This document shows, one piece after another, positions 14,594 through 23,386 of a DNA stretch of 28,223 nt. The notes under the pieces are model-generated. The model saw nothing but the letters and a program-made list of their open reading frames with translations. It had not been told where the DNA came from and searched no databases. Each line of letters begins with the position of its first letter. Position 1 is the stretch's first letter. This stretch comes from JABAAI01 sp965242745. Lineage in GTDB: Bacteria > Spirochaetota > Leptospiria > Leptospirales > Leptonemataceae. Location: positions 1 to 28,223 of the forward strand of contig CBDETG010000048.1 of the NCBI GenBank assembly GCA_965242745.1, given 5' to 3'. The translations under genes were made by a program, and so were the position numbers.

Positions 14594-17215
14594 ATGGCGA
14601 TGCACAGGGACAGCAGGCAGGGCGGGCCGGAGGATTTGGAAAGCCTAAGTCCGGCAGAACAAAAGTATAGAGCCAGCCTTTTTTGCCGGCCTGGAAGTGC
14701 AGGTCTGCTCCAACGCGTTTTCTTTTACGGCTATCACCTGAGCCTTCGCTCTATTCTTGCTATAGGGAAGGGAGATCTGCGCTCTTTAGCGCTATGCTTG
14801 GCGCTTCTCTTTGCTTTGCTGTCTGGGACTGTTTTTTTGCTCGCATATGAGCCTTATACATACTATCATCTTTTTTATGGACAGGGTTATGAGAGGCCTT
14901 CCGAGCTCTATGGCCTGGATGAAGATGGGAAGGCTGTTTTGATAGCTGAGTTTTATAGACAAGCCAGGCGTCCCATCCAATTAGAGAAGACTTTCGCAGA
15001 CAAGAGCGCTATGGAAAGCAAAGTAGTGCGCACATTTCTTGCTTCTGAGGACGCCCGTTTTTTCTATCATCCAGGCATCGATCCTTTTGCTATTTTACGC
15101 GCCTTTTGGGTAAACGTTTTTGCGGGGAAGATCAAAGAAGGCGCCTCTACGATCAATCAACAGGTGGCGCGCCTGCGCTTTTTGTCTCAGGAACGGAGTC
15201 TCATGCGCAAGCTCAAGGAGGCCGTCTTAGCCCTTCTGCTGGAATTGCGTTATTCGAAGCAAGAGATTATCGAAGATTATTTGAATATGGTACCTTTAGG
15301 ACACGGAACAAATGGAGTAGAGGCGGGCGCCCGTTTTTATTTTCATAAGAGCATTCAGGAGCTAAGCTGGGGCGAGACTGCCATTCTGGCTTCTCTTACA
15401 ACGCGTCCCAGAGAATTCAGCCCGCTTTTGCATCGTGATCATTCTCTGGAGAAAGTCAAAATTACATTACAAAAGCTGGTAGAGCGTGGAGAGCTGAGCG
15501 CAAAGCAGGCGTCTGCAGAATTAGAGCAGCTTAAGAGCAAGTACTATGCTATCTTGAATCGCTCTCCTAATGATTCCGCCTTTCGCCAGCGTCTGAATCT
15601 TTTCCCTTATGTCAGCGCGTTTGTACGTAATCAGCTTCCTAAGCCTTTTCGTTCGGAAGACCTCCTTTCCAGTCAGGGCTTTCGCATTTATACCAGCATT
15701 CGCATCAAGCACCAGAAAGCGGCGCAAAAGCATTTCATCCCATATCTCAAAGCAGCCTCGCGAGCGAGAAGAAAAAAGCCCTTCCAGAATTATGAAGATT
15801 TTGAAGCGAACTTCGGTGTTATGTACGCTATGCAGCAAAGCCTCTTTGACGCCCCCTCTCTCAAAGTCAAAGTGAGCCGGGCACAGCGTAAGTTACTACA
15901 TGCTTTTAACCACGAAAAAGAATTAGCTTTTCTAAACGGCATCAGCGCCGGCGGCAATGTGAGCCAAGCCCTTGAGCATCATCTTATGTTTCACAAGCAG
16001 GACTCTTTTCAAGACTCTGTTGAAGGCGCCCTGCTTAGCATGGAAAGCCGCAGCGGCGCTATTACTGCCGTTGTAGGCGGCTCTGGCTTTAGCCCTCGTA
16101 ACCAGCAGCTGCGTTTCCATAAAATACGCCGCCAGCCTGGCAGCGCCTTCAAGGCGATCATCGTAGCGGCAGCGCTGGAGCATTCTGCGCGTGAGGCAGA
16201 AAAACAACAACAGGACAGCTCTCATAATCCGGTGACCGCAGCTACAGTCTTTGATGATTCTCCGCTCCATTTTATCAACCGCGATTTGAGCGAGTATTCG
16301 CCAGAGAATTATGCAGGGAGCTATGAGGGCCGTATCTCTTTGCGCAGGGCTTTTGTTCTTTCCAAAAACTCTGTTGCTATACAGCTCTATCGCAAGGTGG
16401 GCGCAGCTAATATCAACCCCATCGCTGAGGAATTGCTTGGCTTGGATGACCTGCAGCGCCTGCCCCGTGAAGCAACCCTTGCTTTGGGGAGTTATGGCCT
16501 CTCGCCTCTCCAAATAGCGGCAGCCTACGCCGTCTTTGCTTCTGGAGGGCATGCAGTAAGGCCCTATCTGATAAAGCGCATTACGGATGCAGAAGGAAGG
16601 GAGCTCTATGTTCATGAAGAGGCGCGCAAAAAAGCAAAGCCGCATCGGATATTGTCCAAAGCTACAGCCAGTTTGATGCTTTCTTTGCTGCAGGATGTTG
16701 TAGCAAAGGGCACGGGTAGGGCCGCCCGCCTGCCAGGGCGAAAGGCAGCAGGGAAGACAGGCACTACGAACAGGAACACAGACGCATGGTTTGTTGGCTT
16801 TACTCCCAAGCTGGTTAGCGCCGTGTATTTGGGCTATGACATTCCTAGATCATTGGGGCGGGGGAGTACAGGGGGGAGGCTGGCTGCTCCTGTATGGGCC
16901 AGCTACATGAATGAGGCCTTGGCGGGCGCTTTGCCTGCTGAGTACCATTTTGGATACGAAGACCTTAGGAGCGCAGCAATTTGCGAATTTACCGGTCTCT
17001 TGCCAGACAAGGATTGTCCTTCTATTAAAAGGGAGGTATTTATACCAGGCACTGCGCCTACAAAGCTGGAATCCGTACAAAAAATCAAAAGGCATTTGGA
17101 AGCATTGGGAGAGCCTCTGCCTCATGATCAAGACAAGGAGCAGGCTTCCCCAGAAAAGCAAAACTTTCCTAGTGAAACAAAGGAATTCTATGAAAATGAC
17201 TTTGAGCTAGACTAA
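14594..17215 (+). CDS. Class A penicillin-binding protein (PBP1a-type transglycosylase/transpeptidase)
   Basis: This bifunctional enzyme polymerises lipid II glycan strands and cross-links peptidoglycan. It is anchored in the inner membrane by a helix at residues about 63-84 and faces the periplasm. The GT51 domain has EDARFFYHPG (152-161, catalytic Glu), GASTINQQ (183-190), RKLKEAVLALLLE and GTNGVEAGARFYF. The transpeptidase domain has SAFK (517-520, nucleophile Ser), SKN (590-592) and KTG (721-723). At 873 aa it is long for the family, with about 150 residues between GT and TP domains (370-480) that I cannot assign. TTG 14519 would add 25 residues. ATG 14594 or 14600 look better, though the ribosome binding site is weak. 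The glycosyltransferase gene follows 67 bp downstream. Confidence 0.93.
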   Translation: MAMHRDSRQGGPEDLESLSPAEQKYRASLFCRPGSAGLLQRVFFYGYHLSLRSILAIGKGDLRSLALCLALLFALLSGTVFLLAYEPYTYYHLFYGQGYERPSELYGLDEDGKAVLIAEFYRQARRPIQLEKTFADKSAMESKVVRTFLASEDARFFYHPGIDPFAILRAFWVNVFAGKIKEGASTINQQVARLRFLSQERSLMRKLKEAVLALLLELRYSKQEIIEDYLNMVPLGHGTNGVEAGARFYFHKSIQELSWGETAILASLTTRPREFSPLLHRDHSLEKVKITLQKLVERGELSAKQASAELEQLKSKYYAILNRSPNDSAFRQRLNLFPYVSAFVRNQLPKPFRSEDLLSSQGFRIYTSIRIKHQKAAQKHFIPYLKAASRARRKKPFQNYEDFEANFGVMYAMQQSLFDAPSLKVKVSRAQRKLLHAFNHEKELAFLNGISAGGNVSQALEHHLMFHKQDSFQDSVEGALLSMESRSGAITAVVGGSGFSPRNQQLRFHKIRRQPGSAFKAIIVAAALEHSAREAEKQQQDSSHNPVTAATVFDDSPLHFINRDLSEYSPENYAGSYEGRISLRRAFVLSKNSVAIQLYRKVGAANINPIAEELLGLDDLQRLPREATLALGSYGLSPLQIAAAYAVFASGGHAVRPYLIKRITDAEGRELYVHEEARKKAKPHRILSKATASLMLSLLQDVVAKGTGRAARLPGRKAAGKTGTTNRNTDAWFVGFTPKLVSAVYLGYDIPRSLGRGSTGGRLAAPVWASYMNEALAGALPAEYHFGYEDLRSAAICEFTGLLPDKDCPSIKREVFIPGTAPTKLESVQKIKRHLEALGEPLPHDQDKEQASPEKQNFPSETKEFYENDFELD

Positions 17216-17222
17216 GCAAAAA

Positions 17223-17234
17223 CTGTCGCGACAG
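17223..17234. other. 12-bp perfect palindrome
   Basis: ctgtcgcgacag lies 8 bp after the PBP stop and about 50 bp before the glycosyltransferase start. It could be an operator or part of a weak hairpin. No T-run follows. Confidence 0.3.
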
Positions 17235-17282
17235 CAGCCTAAGCCCTGCAAAGATGCAGCAGGCCGCTTCTACTTCTAAAAC

Positions 17283-18428
17283 ATGAAGAAAAATATACAA
17301 AAAAAAGCTCTCAGGCTGGTCTTCGATGCCCGCATGATTCAACACTCCGGCATTGGCATCTACATCAGGAATTTGCTGCGAAGCTTTAGGCCTGAGCATA
17401 ACTTGGAATTGCGAGTACTGGGTACAGCAGAAAAGATATTGCATGAGGTTCCCGGCTTGCAGGCTAAAATTGATCATTTTGATGCCCCAATCTACAGCAT
17501 CCGTGAGCAGCGAAAATATCCCGCTATAGACGCAGCTGAGATACTGCATGTTCCGCACTATAATGCTCCATTGCCTTACCTGAGGTCTTCGGTGGTCACA
17601 ATACATGATCTCATCCATCTTAAGTCACGTGAATTCATACTGCCCCATTACCGCTTGTATAGTTACAGCTTGCTGCGTTGGATTGCAAAAAGGGCGCGCC
17701 ATATCTTGACTATATCTGAGACCACGCGAAGTGATTTTTTGTCTTATTTCCCAGCTGCTGCAGATAAAGTTACGGCTATTCCCAACGGCTTTTTTGCTGA
17801 TGCCTTTCTCTTGCCTCAAAAGGCCTCCAGGATAAGGGCCTTTCAAGAAGAGCGCCGCTTAGCGCCGCAATACCTCCTGCATGTTGGGATAGCTAAAAAA
17901 CATAAGAACGTTGATTTTTTGATCCGCGCTTTTGCGCCCGAATGGCGCAGCGGGCGCTTAAGTCTGCCCCTGGTATTGGCTGGTTGTGGTGGAACAATCC
18001 CCCCCTATGTTATGAAATATGTAAAGCGCTTCCAAGTAGAAGAGTATGTGCGCGCCATGCCGTACCTGTCGAGAACAGAATTGACGCTTTTGTACAGAGG
18101 CGCAAAGGTATTTGTATATCCCTCGCTTTGGGAAGGCTTTGGCTACCCGCTTCTGGAAGCTATGGCCTGCGGCGCTCCTGTACTTTGTTCCAATGCCTCC
18201 GTTCTCCCGGAAACATGCGGTGACGCAGCCTTGTATTTTCATCCCCATAAGGAAGCTGCATTGCGCAAGGCTTTGTATAGACTGCTTGGAGATCATGCTT
18301 TGCGCAGGCGCTTGTCGAGCTATGGGAAAAGCTATGTCAAGCGCTATAATTGGCCCCAGCACATAAGGAAGCTGGTGAGACTTTATAGAAAAGCAGCAAA
18401 GGTAGATGAAGATGAAAGCACGCGCTAA
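17283..18428 (+). CDS. Family 4 glycosyltransferase
   Basis: This is a GT-B fold, retaining, nucleotide-sugar-dependent transferase, probably acting in the cytosol on a cell-surface glycan. The 381-aa protein starts with FDARMIQHSGIGIYIRNLL, the family's acceptor-side loop with GIG. The C-terminal donor domain has HVGIAKKHKNVDFLIRAF and the GT4 signature PSLWEGFGYPLLEAMACGAPVLCSNASVLPE, where the E-x7-E pair binds the nucleotide sugar. Donor and acceptor cannot be read from the sequence; resemblance is to mannosyl- or rhamnosyltransferases of O-antigen or exopolysaccharide pathways. It starts 67 bp after the PBP gene on the same strand and is convergent with rseP. Confidence 0.9.
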   Translation: MKKNIQKKALRLVFDARMIQHSGIGIYIRNLLRSFRPEHNLELRVLGTAEKILHEVPGLQAKIDHFDAPIYSIREQRKYPAIDAAEILHVPHYNAPLPYLRSSVVTIHDLIHLKSREFILPHYRLYSYSLLRWIAKRARHILTISETTRSDFLSYFPAAADKVTAIPNGFFADAFLLPQKASRIRAFQEERRLAPQYLLHVGIAKKHKNVDFLIRAFAPEWRSGRLSLPLVLAGCGGTIPPYVMKYVKRFQVEEYVRAMPYLSRTELTLLYRGAKVFVYPSLWEGFGYPLLEAMACGAPVLCSNASVLPETCGDAALYFHPHKEAALRKALYRLLGDHALRRRLSSYGKSYVKRYNWPQHIRKLVRLYRKAAKVDEDESTR

Positions 18429-18498
18429 GACTTCTCCGGCATCGGGCTTTTTAGCCTGAGCGGAGCAACAAGTTTTTGAGAAGCGCCGTGATTTGGGG

Positions 18499-20100
18499 CT
18501 AACTTAAAAGCCACTGTATGTCTTGGTACATAATGATAAGGCCTGCTGCAAGCAGCGCAAGAACTCCTATACGATGCAGGTTTTCCCTTACTTTGAGGGG
18601 TAAAGGTTTGCCGGCGAAGTGTTCGTATAGGAAGAGTACAATATGCCCCCCATCTACGACAGGGAAGGGGAGTAGATTCATGATAAAGAGAGCAATGGAG
18701 ATGGCGGCAAAAAGGTGTAAATAATTTTGAAAGCCGGTTTCAAGAATCATGCCGGCTGCCCCAAAAATACGTACAGGCCCTGCCGCATTGTCTAGAAAAG
18801 ACAGCCTCCCGCTGAAAAGCCCTTGAAAAAAGGCAGGGTAGAGCATAATGTTATTGTAAAGATCGCGGAGGCTTTCTTTCCATGCATCCCAAAAGCTGGG
18901 ATGCGAATCTAAATAATCGGGATAGATCAGGGTTGAGGGCTGAAATCCCATAAGGCCGATCTTTTGCGTTTCAATATGAGCTGAAAAGGAGCGCTCTCCC
19001 ATTTGGATCTGGTGTCTTTTCTTACTAGAAGGGGAATGCCGCTTATAGAGGCTTTCAAAAGAACCCGGGGCCTGCCCATTGATAGTAATAAAATTGAGGG
19101 CTCTTTGGTGATCAGAAAAGGCTGAGTACAGCGCTTCACTTTCCAGGCTCGTTTTATATTTTTCATCCCGCAGGGATTTGATATGGATTATGTACTCAGG
19201 ATAGGTGGGGACCTCCACGATTTTCTCAACCTTAGGCCAGGGAGCAAGCCAGGGGAAGCGTTCTCTAAGGAGGCTTACTTTCACCTTTTGGCCATGGTAA
19301 TCTCCAAGAATTTTCCGCAAATCCTTAGGCGAGCTGAGTTTATGTCCTTCTACAGAAAGCAGTATATCACCGTCTTTTAGATAGGGCAGGGCACGGCCGC
19401 CCTGGCTTGTTTTTTCTAAACCCAGCCAGGACCAGAGTTGGTAACGCAGGGGAAGGAAGGCTGGATAATTGACCTGCAGATAACGCTCCCCCGGCATACG
19501 CAGGCCTATGCTGCTCAAGCCCGTAGAGGAAACTTCAGGATTAAGCTTGTATTGGATGAGCTTTGCATTGCGTTCTACCACAAAGTCCATAGTCTCACCC
19601 TTAGATAAAGCAACTATTTGCGCCATTTCCATAAAATTGCGCACCTTCTTGTCATCGATGCTTTTGACCAGATCCCCATTACGAAGTCCTGCAAGCTGGG
19701 CTGGGCTGGGCGCCTCTTCTTCTGCAAGAACTATGCGGGGCGCCAAAGGTCCAGAGAGGTGATGCAAAAGAAGCAGGATGAGCAGGCCCAGCAGAAGGTT
19801 GAACAAAGGCCCGCCTAAGACGGGGATAATTCGCTTCAAAGGCGGGATGCTGTAAAAGGAGCCTTGTTGCTTTCTACCCGGCTCACTTTCGCCATAAAAT
19901 TTTACATAACCGCCTAAGGGTATTGCCGTGATCTGCCAGGTTGTATCGCCTATTTTTTTCTTCCATCTGCCTTTCCCGTAGCCTATAGAAAAAATCTCAG
20001 CCTTGACTCCAACAAAGCGGGCCAAGACGTAATGACCCAGCTCGTGAATAAAGATGCAAAGGCCAAGCATGAAAGCGCCGCCTAAAATAAAAACTATCAT
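18499..20100 (-). CDS. rseP: Site-2 intramembrane zinc metalloprotease RseP
   Basis: This inner-membrane protease cleaves transmembrane segments, classically of anti-sigma factors such as RseA in envelope stress, and of remnant signal peptides. The first helix carries HELGH (residues 19-23). The C-terminal region carries the second metal-ligand motif (NLLPFPVVDGGH), and two further hydrophobic segments are visible. Two PDZ domains lie between: one near AQLAGLRNGDLVKSI and one near LPYLKDGDILLSVEGHKL. At 533 aa it is longer than the E. coli enzyme (450), with extra sequence after PDZ2. I chose ATG 20100 because it overlaps the dxr stop as ATGA, a coupling arrangement; the longer 554-aa frame would place 21 odd residues before the first helix. 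Confidence 0.95.
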   Translation of the reverse strand: MIVFILGGAFMLGLCIFIHELGHYVLARFVGVKAEIFSIGYGKGRWKKKIGDTTWQITAIPLGGYVKFYGESEPGRKQQGSFYSIPPLKRIIPVLGGPLFNLLLGLLILLLLHHLSGPLAPRIVLAEEEAPSPAQLAGLRNGDLVKSIDDKKVRNFMEMAQIVALSKGETMDFVVERNAKLIQYKLNPEVSSTGLSSIGLRMPGERYLQVNYPAFLPLRYQLWSWLGLEKTSQGGRALPYLKDGDILLSVEGHKLSSPKDLRKILGDYHGQKVKVSLLRERFPWLAPWPKVEKIVEVPTYPEYIIHIKSLRDEKYKTSLESEALYSAFSDHQRALNFITINGQAPGSFESLYKRHSPSSKKRHQIQMGERSFSAHIETQKIGLMGFQPSTLIYPDYLDSHPSFWDAWKESLRDLYNNIMLYPAFFQGLFSGRLSFLDNAAGPVRIFGAAGMILETGFQNYLHLFAAISIALFIMNLLPFPVVDGGHIVLFLYEHFAGKPLPLKVRENLHRIGVLALLAAGLIIMYQDIQWLLS

Positions 20101-21377
20101 AATGTTTTTGCCGATTGTCTTGGCATCCTTGCTAAGAAGGCCCTGCTCTGGCTGCGAGACCATGCCTCAGCTTCCAGAAATATGTTTAGCTCTTCTCCTT
20201 CTTCGAAATCTGCCTTACTTAGGACCCATTCTATAAGCTTAGGAATATCTGTAAAGCGAATCTCTTTTTTTAAGAAGGCCTCCACAGCTACTTCATTGGC
20301 AGCATTGAGAATGGCAGGAGCGGTGCCTCCCCTTTTGCCTGCCTCAAGGCACAAATAAAAACCGGGGAATTTATCCGGCGGGGGCTCACTAAAGGCGAGG
20401 CTTGGCCATCTTGTAGCCATGCTGGCCTGCTTAAGGGGGCCTTGAAAAGCCTCCGGGAAATACAAGCTGTGGGCAATAGGGAAAAGCATCTCAGGATCAG
20501 AAGCATGGAAAAGGTATGATCCATCTGAGAGAGCAAGGGCTGCATGGACAAAGCTGTCTCGATGCACCCAGACTTTCAATTTACTATAAGGACAGGAGAA
20601 AAGATAGTGCGCTTCTATGATTTCCAGGCCTTTATTGATCATGCCGGCGGAATCTACCGTAATTTTTGCGCCCATAGACCAATTTGGATGGCTTAGAACT
20701 TGTTCTTGTTTTAATGTAGCGAAGGCATGGGCGGGAATATCTCGTAGAGGCCCGCCTGAAGCCGTCAAAATGATATGGTCTATTGCATTCCTATCCAGAT
20801 GGCATAGCAGACGAAATACAGAGTTATGTTCAGAATCTACAGGCAGTATGACTGCCTGCCTGCCGGCAGGCAGCCTGCAGGAACGGCGCATAGCGGCCTG
20901 TATTACCGGGCCTGCCGTTACTAGAGCCTCTTTATTAGCCAGACAGAGTTTCATTCCCAAAGCTATGGCCTTCAAGCTGGCTTCTATACCGGCTGCGCCC
21001 ACGATGGCTGTTAGAATACTATCTGCGCCTTCTTTGTGAGCTTCTGTTATCATTTCCAAAAGACCTGCCGGGCCATGATAAAAGCTGATATGCGGGAAGT
21101 CTCTTTGGAGCTCCTTTAGCTCTTGGCGCATGCCGGGCTTTGTGATTGCTGCATGCGCCAAATTCGGGTGCCTATGTTTTGTTTCGGGAGCAAGCAGAAA
21201 AGCTCGAAGAAAGCCGACAGAAGAATGCACGCTCAGGGCGAGGAGAGCTATGTGTTTGTCTTGTTTGAAAAAAGAAAGGGCGCTTTTTCCTACGGAGCCA
21301 GAGGCCCCTAATAGAATGAGATTCCTGCTTTTGGAAGCATGGCCATGGTTCGTATATCTACAAAAGGAGCTTTGCAT
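20097..21377 (-). CDS. dxr: 1-deoxy-D-xylulose 5-phosphate reductoisomerase
   Basis: This is the first committed enzyme of the MEP isoprenoid pathway, converting DXP to 2-C-methylerythritol 4-phosphate with NADPH and a divalent metal. The 426-aa protein has the dinucleotide motif LLGASGSVG (22-30), LANKEALVTAG, the metal/substrate motif LPVDSEHNSVF (178-188), LTASGGPLRD and HPNWSMGAKITVDSAGMINKG. Just before LPVDSEH there is an insertion of about ten residues (CRLPAGRQAV, about 167-176) not expected in the family, encoded by a palindrome. The start codon abuts the rfaE2 stop and the end overlaps rseP by 4 bp, so this is one operon. MEP-derived isoprenoids supply undecaprenyl phosphate, which fits the dxr-rseP linkage seen in many bacteria. 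Confidence 0.96.
   Translation of the reverse strand: MQSSFCRYTNHGHASKSRNLILLGASGSVGKSALSFFKQDKHIALLALSVHSSVGFLRAFLLAPETKHRHPNLAHAAITKPGMRQELKELQRDFPHISFYHGPAGLLEMITEAHKEGADSILTAIVGAAGIEASLKAIALGMKLCLANKEALVTAGPVIQAAMRRSCRLPAGRQAVILPVDSEHNSVFRLLCHLDRNAIDHIILTASGGPLRDIPAHAFATLKQEQVLSHPNWSMGAKITVDSAGMINKGLEIIEAHYLFSCPYSKLKVWVHRDSFVHAALALSDGSYLFHASDPEMLFPIAHSLYFPEAFQGPLKQASMATRWPSLAFSEPPPDKFPGFYLCLEAGKRGGTAPAILNAANEVAVEAFLKKEIRFTDIPKLIEWVLSKADFEEGEELNIFLEAEAWSRSQSRAFLARMPRQSAKTL
20856..20873. repeat. 18-bp perfect palindrome inside dxr
   Basis: ctgcctgccggcaggcag reads the same on both strands and encodes the core of the LPAGRQA insertion in dxr. It lies in a poorly constrained loop before the conserved LPVDSEH motif, as expected of a small palindromic element inserted in frame. 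Confidence 0.75.
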
Positions 21378-21899
21378 CTATCTTCTCACTTCCTTTTGAT
21401 TTTGCCCAAGCCTGAGATTTTGTATTTTTGAGATGATCTTGCTGCTAGAGCGGCCGCTGAGGAAAGGTAGTATCTCCACTCTGCCCCCGTATTTCTCGAC
21501 TGTTGCCTTCTCGCCTAAGTCTTCCGGCCGATAATCACCCCCTTTGCAGTGTATTTGAGGACGAAAAAGTTCTATAGAAGCGATGGGCCTATCCTCTGCA
21601 AAGCAAAAGACAAAATCCACGCAGGCCACAGCAGCCAGTACTATCGCACGATCTTCCCAGTTGTTTACAGGACGCATGGCTCCTTTCAAGCGCTGGACGG
21701 ATTCGTCAGAGTTTAGGCCTATAATAAGAATATCTCCTAATTGCCTGGCTCTGCTCAGGTAGCTTATGTGACCCGCATGCACTATGTCAAAGCAGCCATT
21801 CGTAAAAACGCGCTTCTTGTCAGGGAAGTCTTTCTCAAGCAGGCAGAGCAGCTTCTTTCTGTCGCGAAATATTTTGGAATGCGGGAAGTGATTTTGCAT
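21378..21899 (-). CDS. rfaE2: D-glycero-beta-D-manno-heptose 1-phosphate adenylyltransferase
   Basis: This enzyme makes ADP-heptose, the donor for the LPS inner core, from heptose 1-phosphate and ATP. The 173-aa stand-alone nucleotidyltransferase matches the C-terminal half of HldE: FTNGCFDIVHAGHISYL holds the HxGH-type motif, LIIGLNSDESVQRLKG the nucleotide loop, and ILPFLSGRSSSKII the C-terminal SxTSxII-like motif. No kinase half (HldA/RfaE1) or heptose phosphatase is in the window. It is the first gene of the tightly packed rfaE2-dxr-rseP unit; its stop (TAG) is directly followed by the dxr ATG. Its presence implies a heptose-containing LPS, or at least ADP-heptose synthesis. Confidence 0.92.
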   Translation of the reverse strand: MQNHFPHSKIFRDRKKLLCLLEKDFPDKKRVFTNGCFDIVHAGHISYLSRARQLGDILIIGLNSDESVQRLKGAMRPVNNWEDRAIVLAAVACVDFVFCFAEDRPIASIELFRPQIHCKGGDYRPEDLGEKATVEKYGGRVEILPFLSGRSSSKIISKIQNLRLGQNQKEVRR

Positions 21900-21985
21900 T
21901 TGCTTAGGAGAGCTCTTTTTTTCGCCCTTGTCTGAGGGCGTCCTGATAAGACTTTTTGCGAAGGCGGGGAGTTTCTGTCATACTG

Positions 21986-23251
21986 CTAGAATATCTCTTC
22001 TAAAACATAGAAACGATTCTGGTCTGTGCCAAAGAGAATCTTCCCGCCTGAGATCACGGGAGCGCTGAGCACAGCCCCTTCCAATTCCATCTCCCAGAGC
22101 ACTTTGCCGCTGCTGGCTGAGAGACATAGCAGCAAGGGGGGCCTTGCAACATAGTCTTTGAGCTCGCTTCCATGGATGCCGAAATAAAGCCTGTCCCCTG
22201 CTATCGTGGGAGCGCTGGAGGTGTGATAAGGAAAGGAGCGCTTCCAGACCAATGCCCCTGTATTACGATGAAAGGCGCGCACTACTTTGTCACCGCTGGT
22301 ATAGATGACAAGGTCTTTCCATAAGGAAGGAGCCATATAGTCCAAAAGATAGATATGGCGGTAAAAGGCGTTCTTAGGATTTCTACTTACGTACGGGCTC
22401 CATTCAAAGGAGGCCTTTTTTTCCCATATAAGCCTTCCCCGCTTGCGGTCCCAAGCTTGGTATGTGAACTCTGCGCCGCCTCTACGCCCAGTAAAAAGGC
22501 TGCGCGCAAAATAGACTTTTTTCTCGTCTATGGCAGGGAAGGAATACCAGAGCGGGACTCCGAAGCTCACCGGCACATCCCATAAAAAACGCCTTGTCTG
22601 AATGTCATAGGCGCCAAAGCCTTGCGGGCGTGGAGCCCAGTAGATCGCCCCATCATAGACCTGAAAAGTATGGTGAGACCAGGTGGGATTAGGTATTTGG
22701 TGCAGCGCCTCGCCTTGCGGATTGAGGAAGTATGTAGCTCCCAGATCGCTTGTAAAAATAATGGTATCTTCGTGGCGGTATACAAGGGATTGCACAGTAC
22801 GCCTGGTTTGAAAGGACCATAGCTCTGTCCCTTTTTCTATGTCCAGAGCGTAGACATTGCCATCATCTGAACCAAAATAGATCTCGTTCTCATGTACATG
22901 GGGCACAGAGTTTACCTTGTTCTTTGTTTGGAAAATCCATCGCATATAACCTGAAGCTATATCCAAGGCATAAAAATTCTTATCGCTTGAGCCAAAAAAA
23001 ATGGTCTCGCCCTTCACTATAGGGGGGTTGAAGGAGCGTGCGGCTTCTCCTTCTTGTTGCAAGCGCAGCTTCCAGCGCTGGCCTAAGGGAGGATAGACGC
23101 CGCTAGGCGTGGCCCCTTGTCCCTCTATGCCCCGATATCTGATCCAATCAAGCTCTCTAGCGCAGCCAGAAAGCAGGAGCGCAGGTATCAGCAAGTTGCA
23201 AAGAATGAGTCTTCTGAGCAAGGAGAGAGGAGCTAAGGCCAAGCAGATCAT
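21986..23251 (-). CDS. BamB-like PQQ beta-propeller lipoprotein
   Basis: This is a probable outer-membrane or periplasmic lipoprotein. The N-terminus has a signal peptide ending in the lipobox LLSGC (residues about 26-30). The rest is made of WD-like PQQ blades: NFYALDIASGYMRWIFQT, NVYALDIEKGTELWSFQT, VRAFHRNTGALVWKRSF, LLCLSASSGKVLWEMELEG, ending FGTDQNRFYVLE. BamB, the BAM complex scaffold lipoprotein, has this fold, but so do PQQ dehydrogenases and other sensors. No PQQ-enzyme catalytic residues are apparent. The 421-aa length is a little above BamB (about 390). The gene sits 86 bp upstream of rfaE2 on the same strand and may be the first gene of that transcript. Confidence 0.75.
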   Translation of the reverse strand: MICLALAPLSLLRRLILCNLLIPALLLSGCARELDWIRYRGIEGQGATPSGVYPPLGQRWKLRLQQEGEAARSFNPPIVKGETIFFGSSDKNFYALDIASGYMRWIFQTKNKVNSVPHVHENEIYFGSDDGNVYALDIEKGTELWSFQTRRTVQSLVYRHEDTIIFTSDLGATYFLNPQGEALHQIPNPTWSHHTFQVYDGAIYWAPRPQGFGAYDIQTRRFLWDVPVSFGVPLWYSFPAIDEKKVYFARSLFTGRRGGAEFTYQAWDRKRGRLIWEKKASFEWSPYVSRNPKNAFYRHIYLLDYMAPSLWKDLVIYTSGDKVVRAFHRNTGALVWKRSFPYHTSSAPTIAGDRLYFGIHGSELKDYVARPPLLLCLSASSGKVLWEMELEGAVLSAPVISGGKILFGTDQNRFYVLEEIF

Positions 23252-23386
23252 TTTTCTATAACTCTGATTTTGCCTGTGGAAGCAGTAGCCCTTATGGCTT
23301 TTTCACATGCAATCGCTGTCATGTATCCTTTCCCCAAACTTGCAGGAGAGCAAAGGCTGCTTTTGCGAGCTAGCTTAGCCTCTTAC

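Noticed and set aside
21923..21940. Hairpin cgccct/agggcg between the BamB-like gene and rfaE2, considered as a terminator
   Set aside because: In the direction of these genes (minus strand) the stem is followed by an A-run, not a U-run. The genes may well be co-transcribed.
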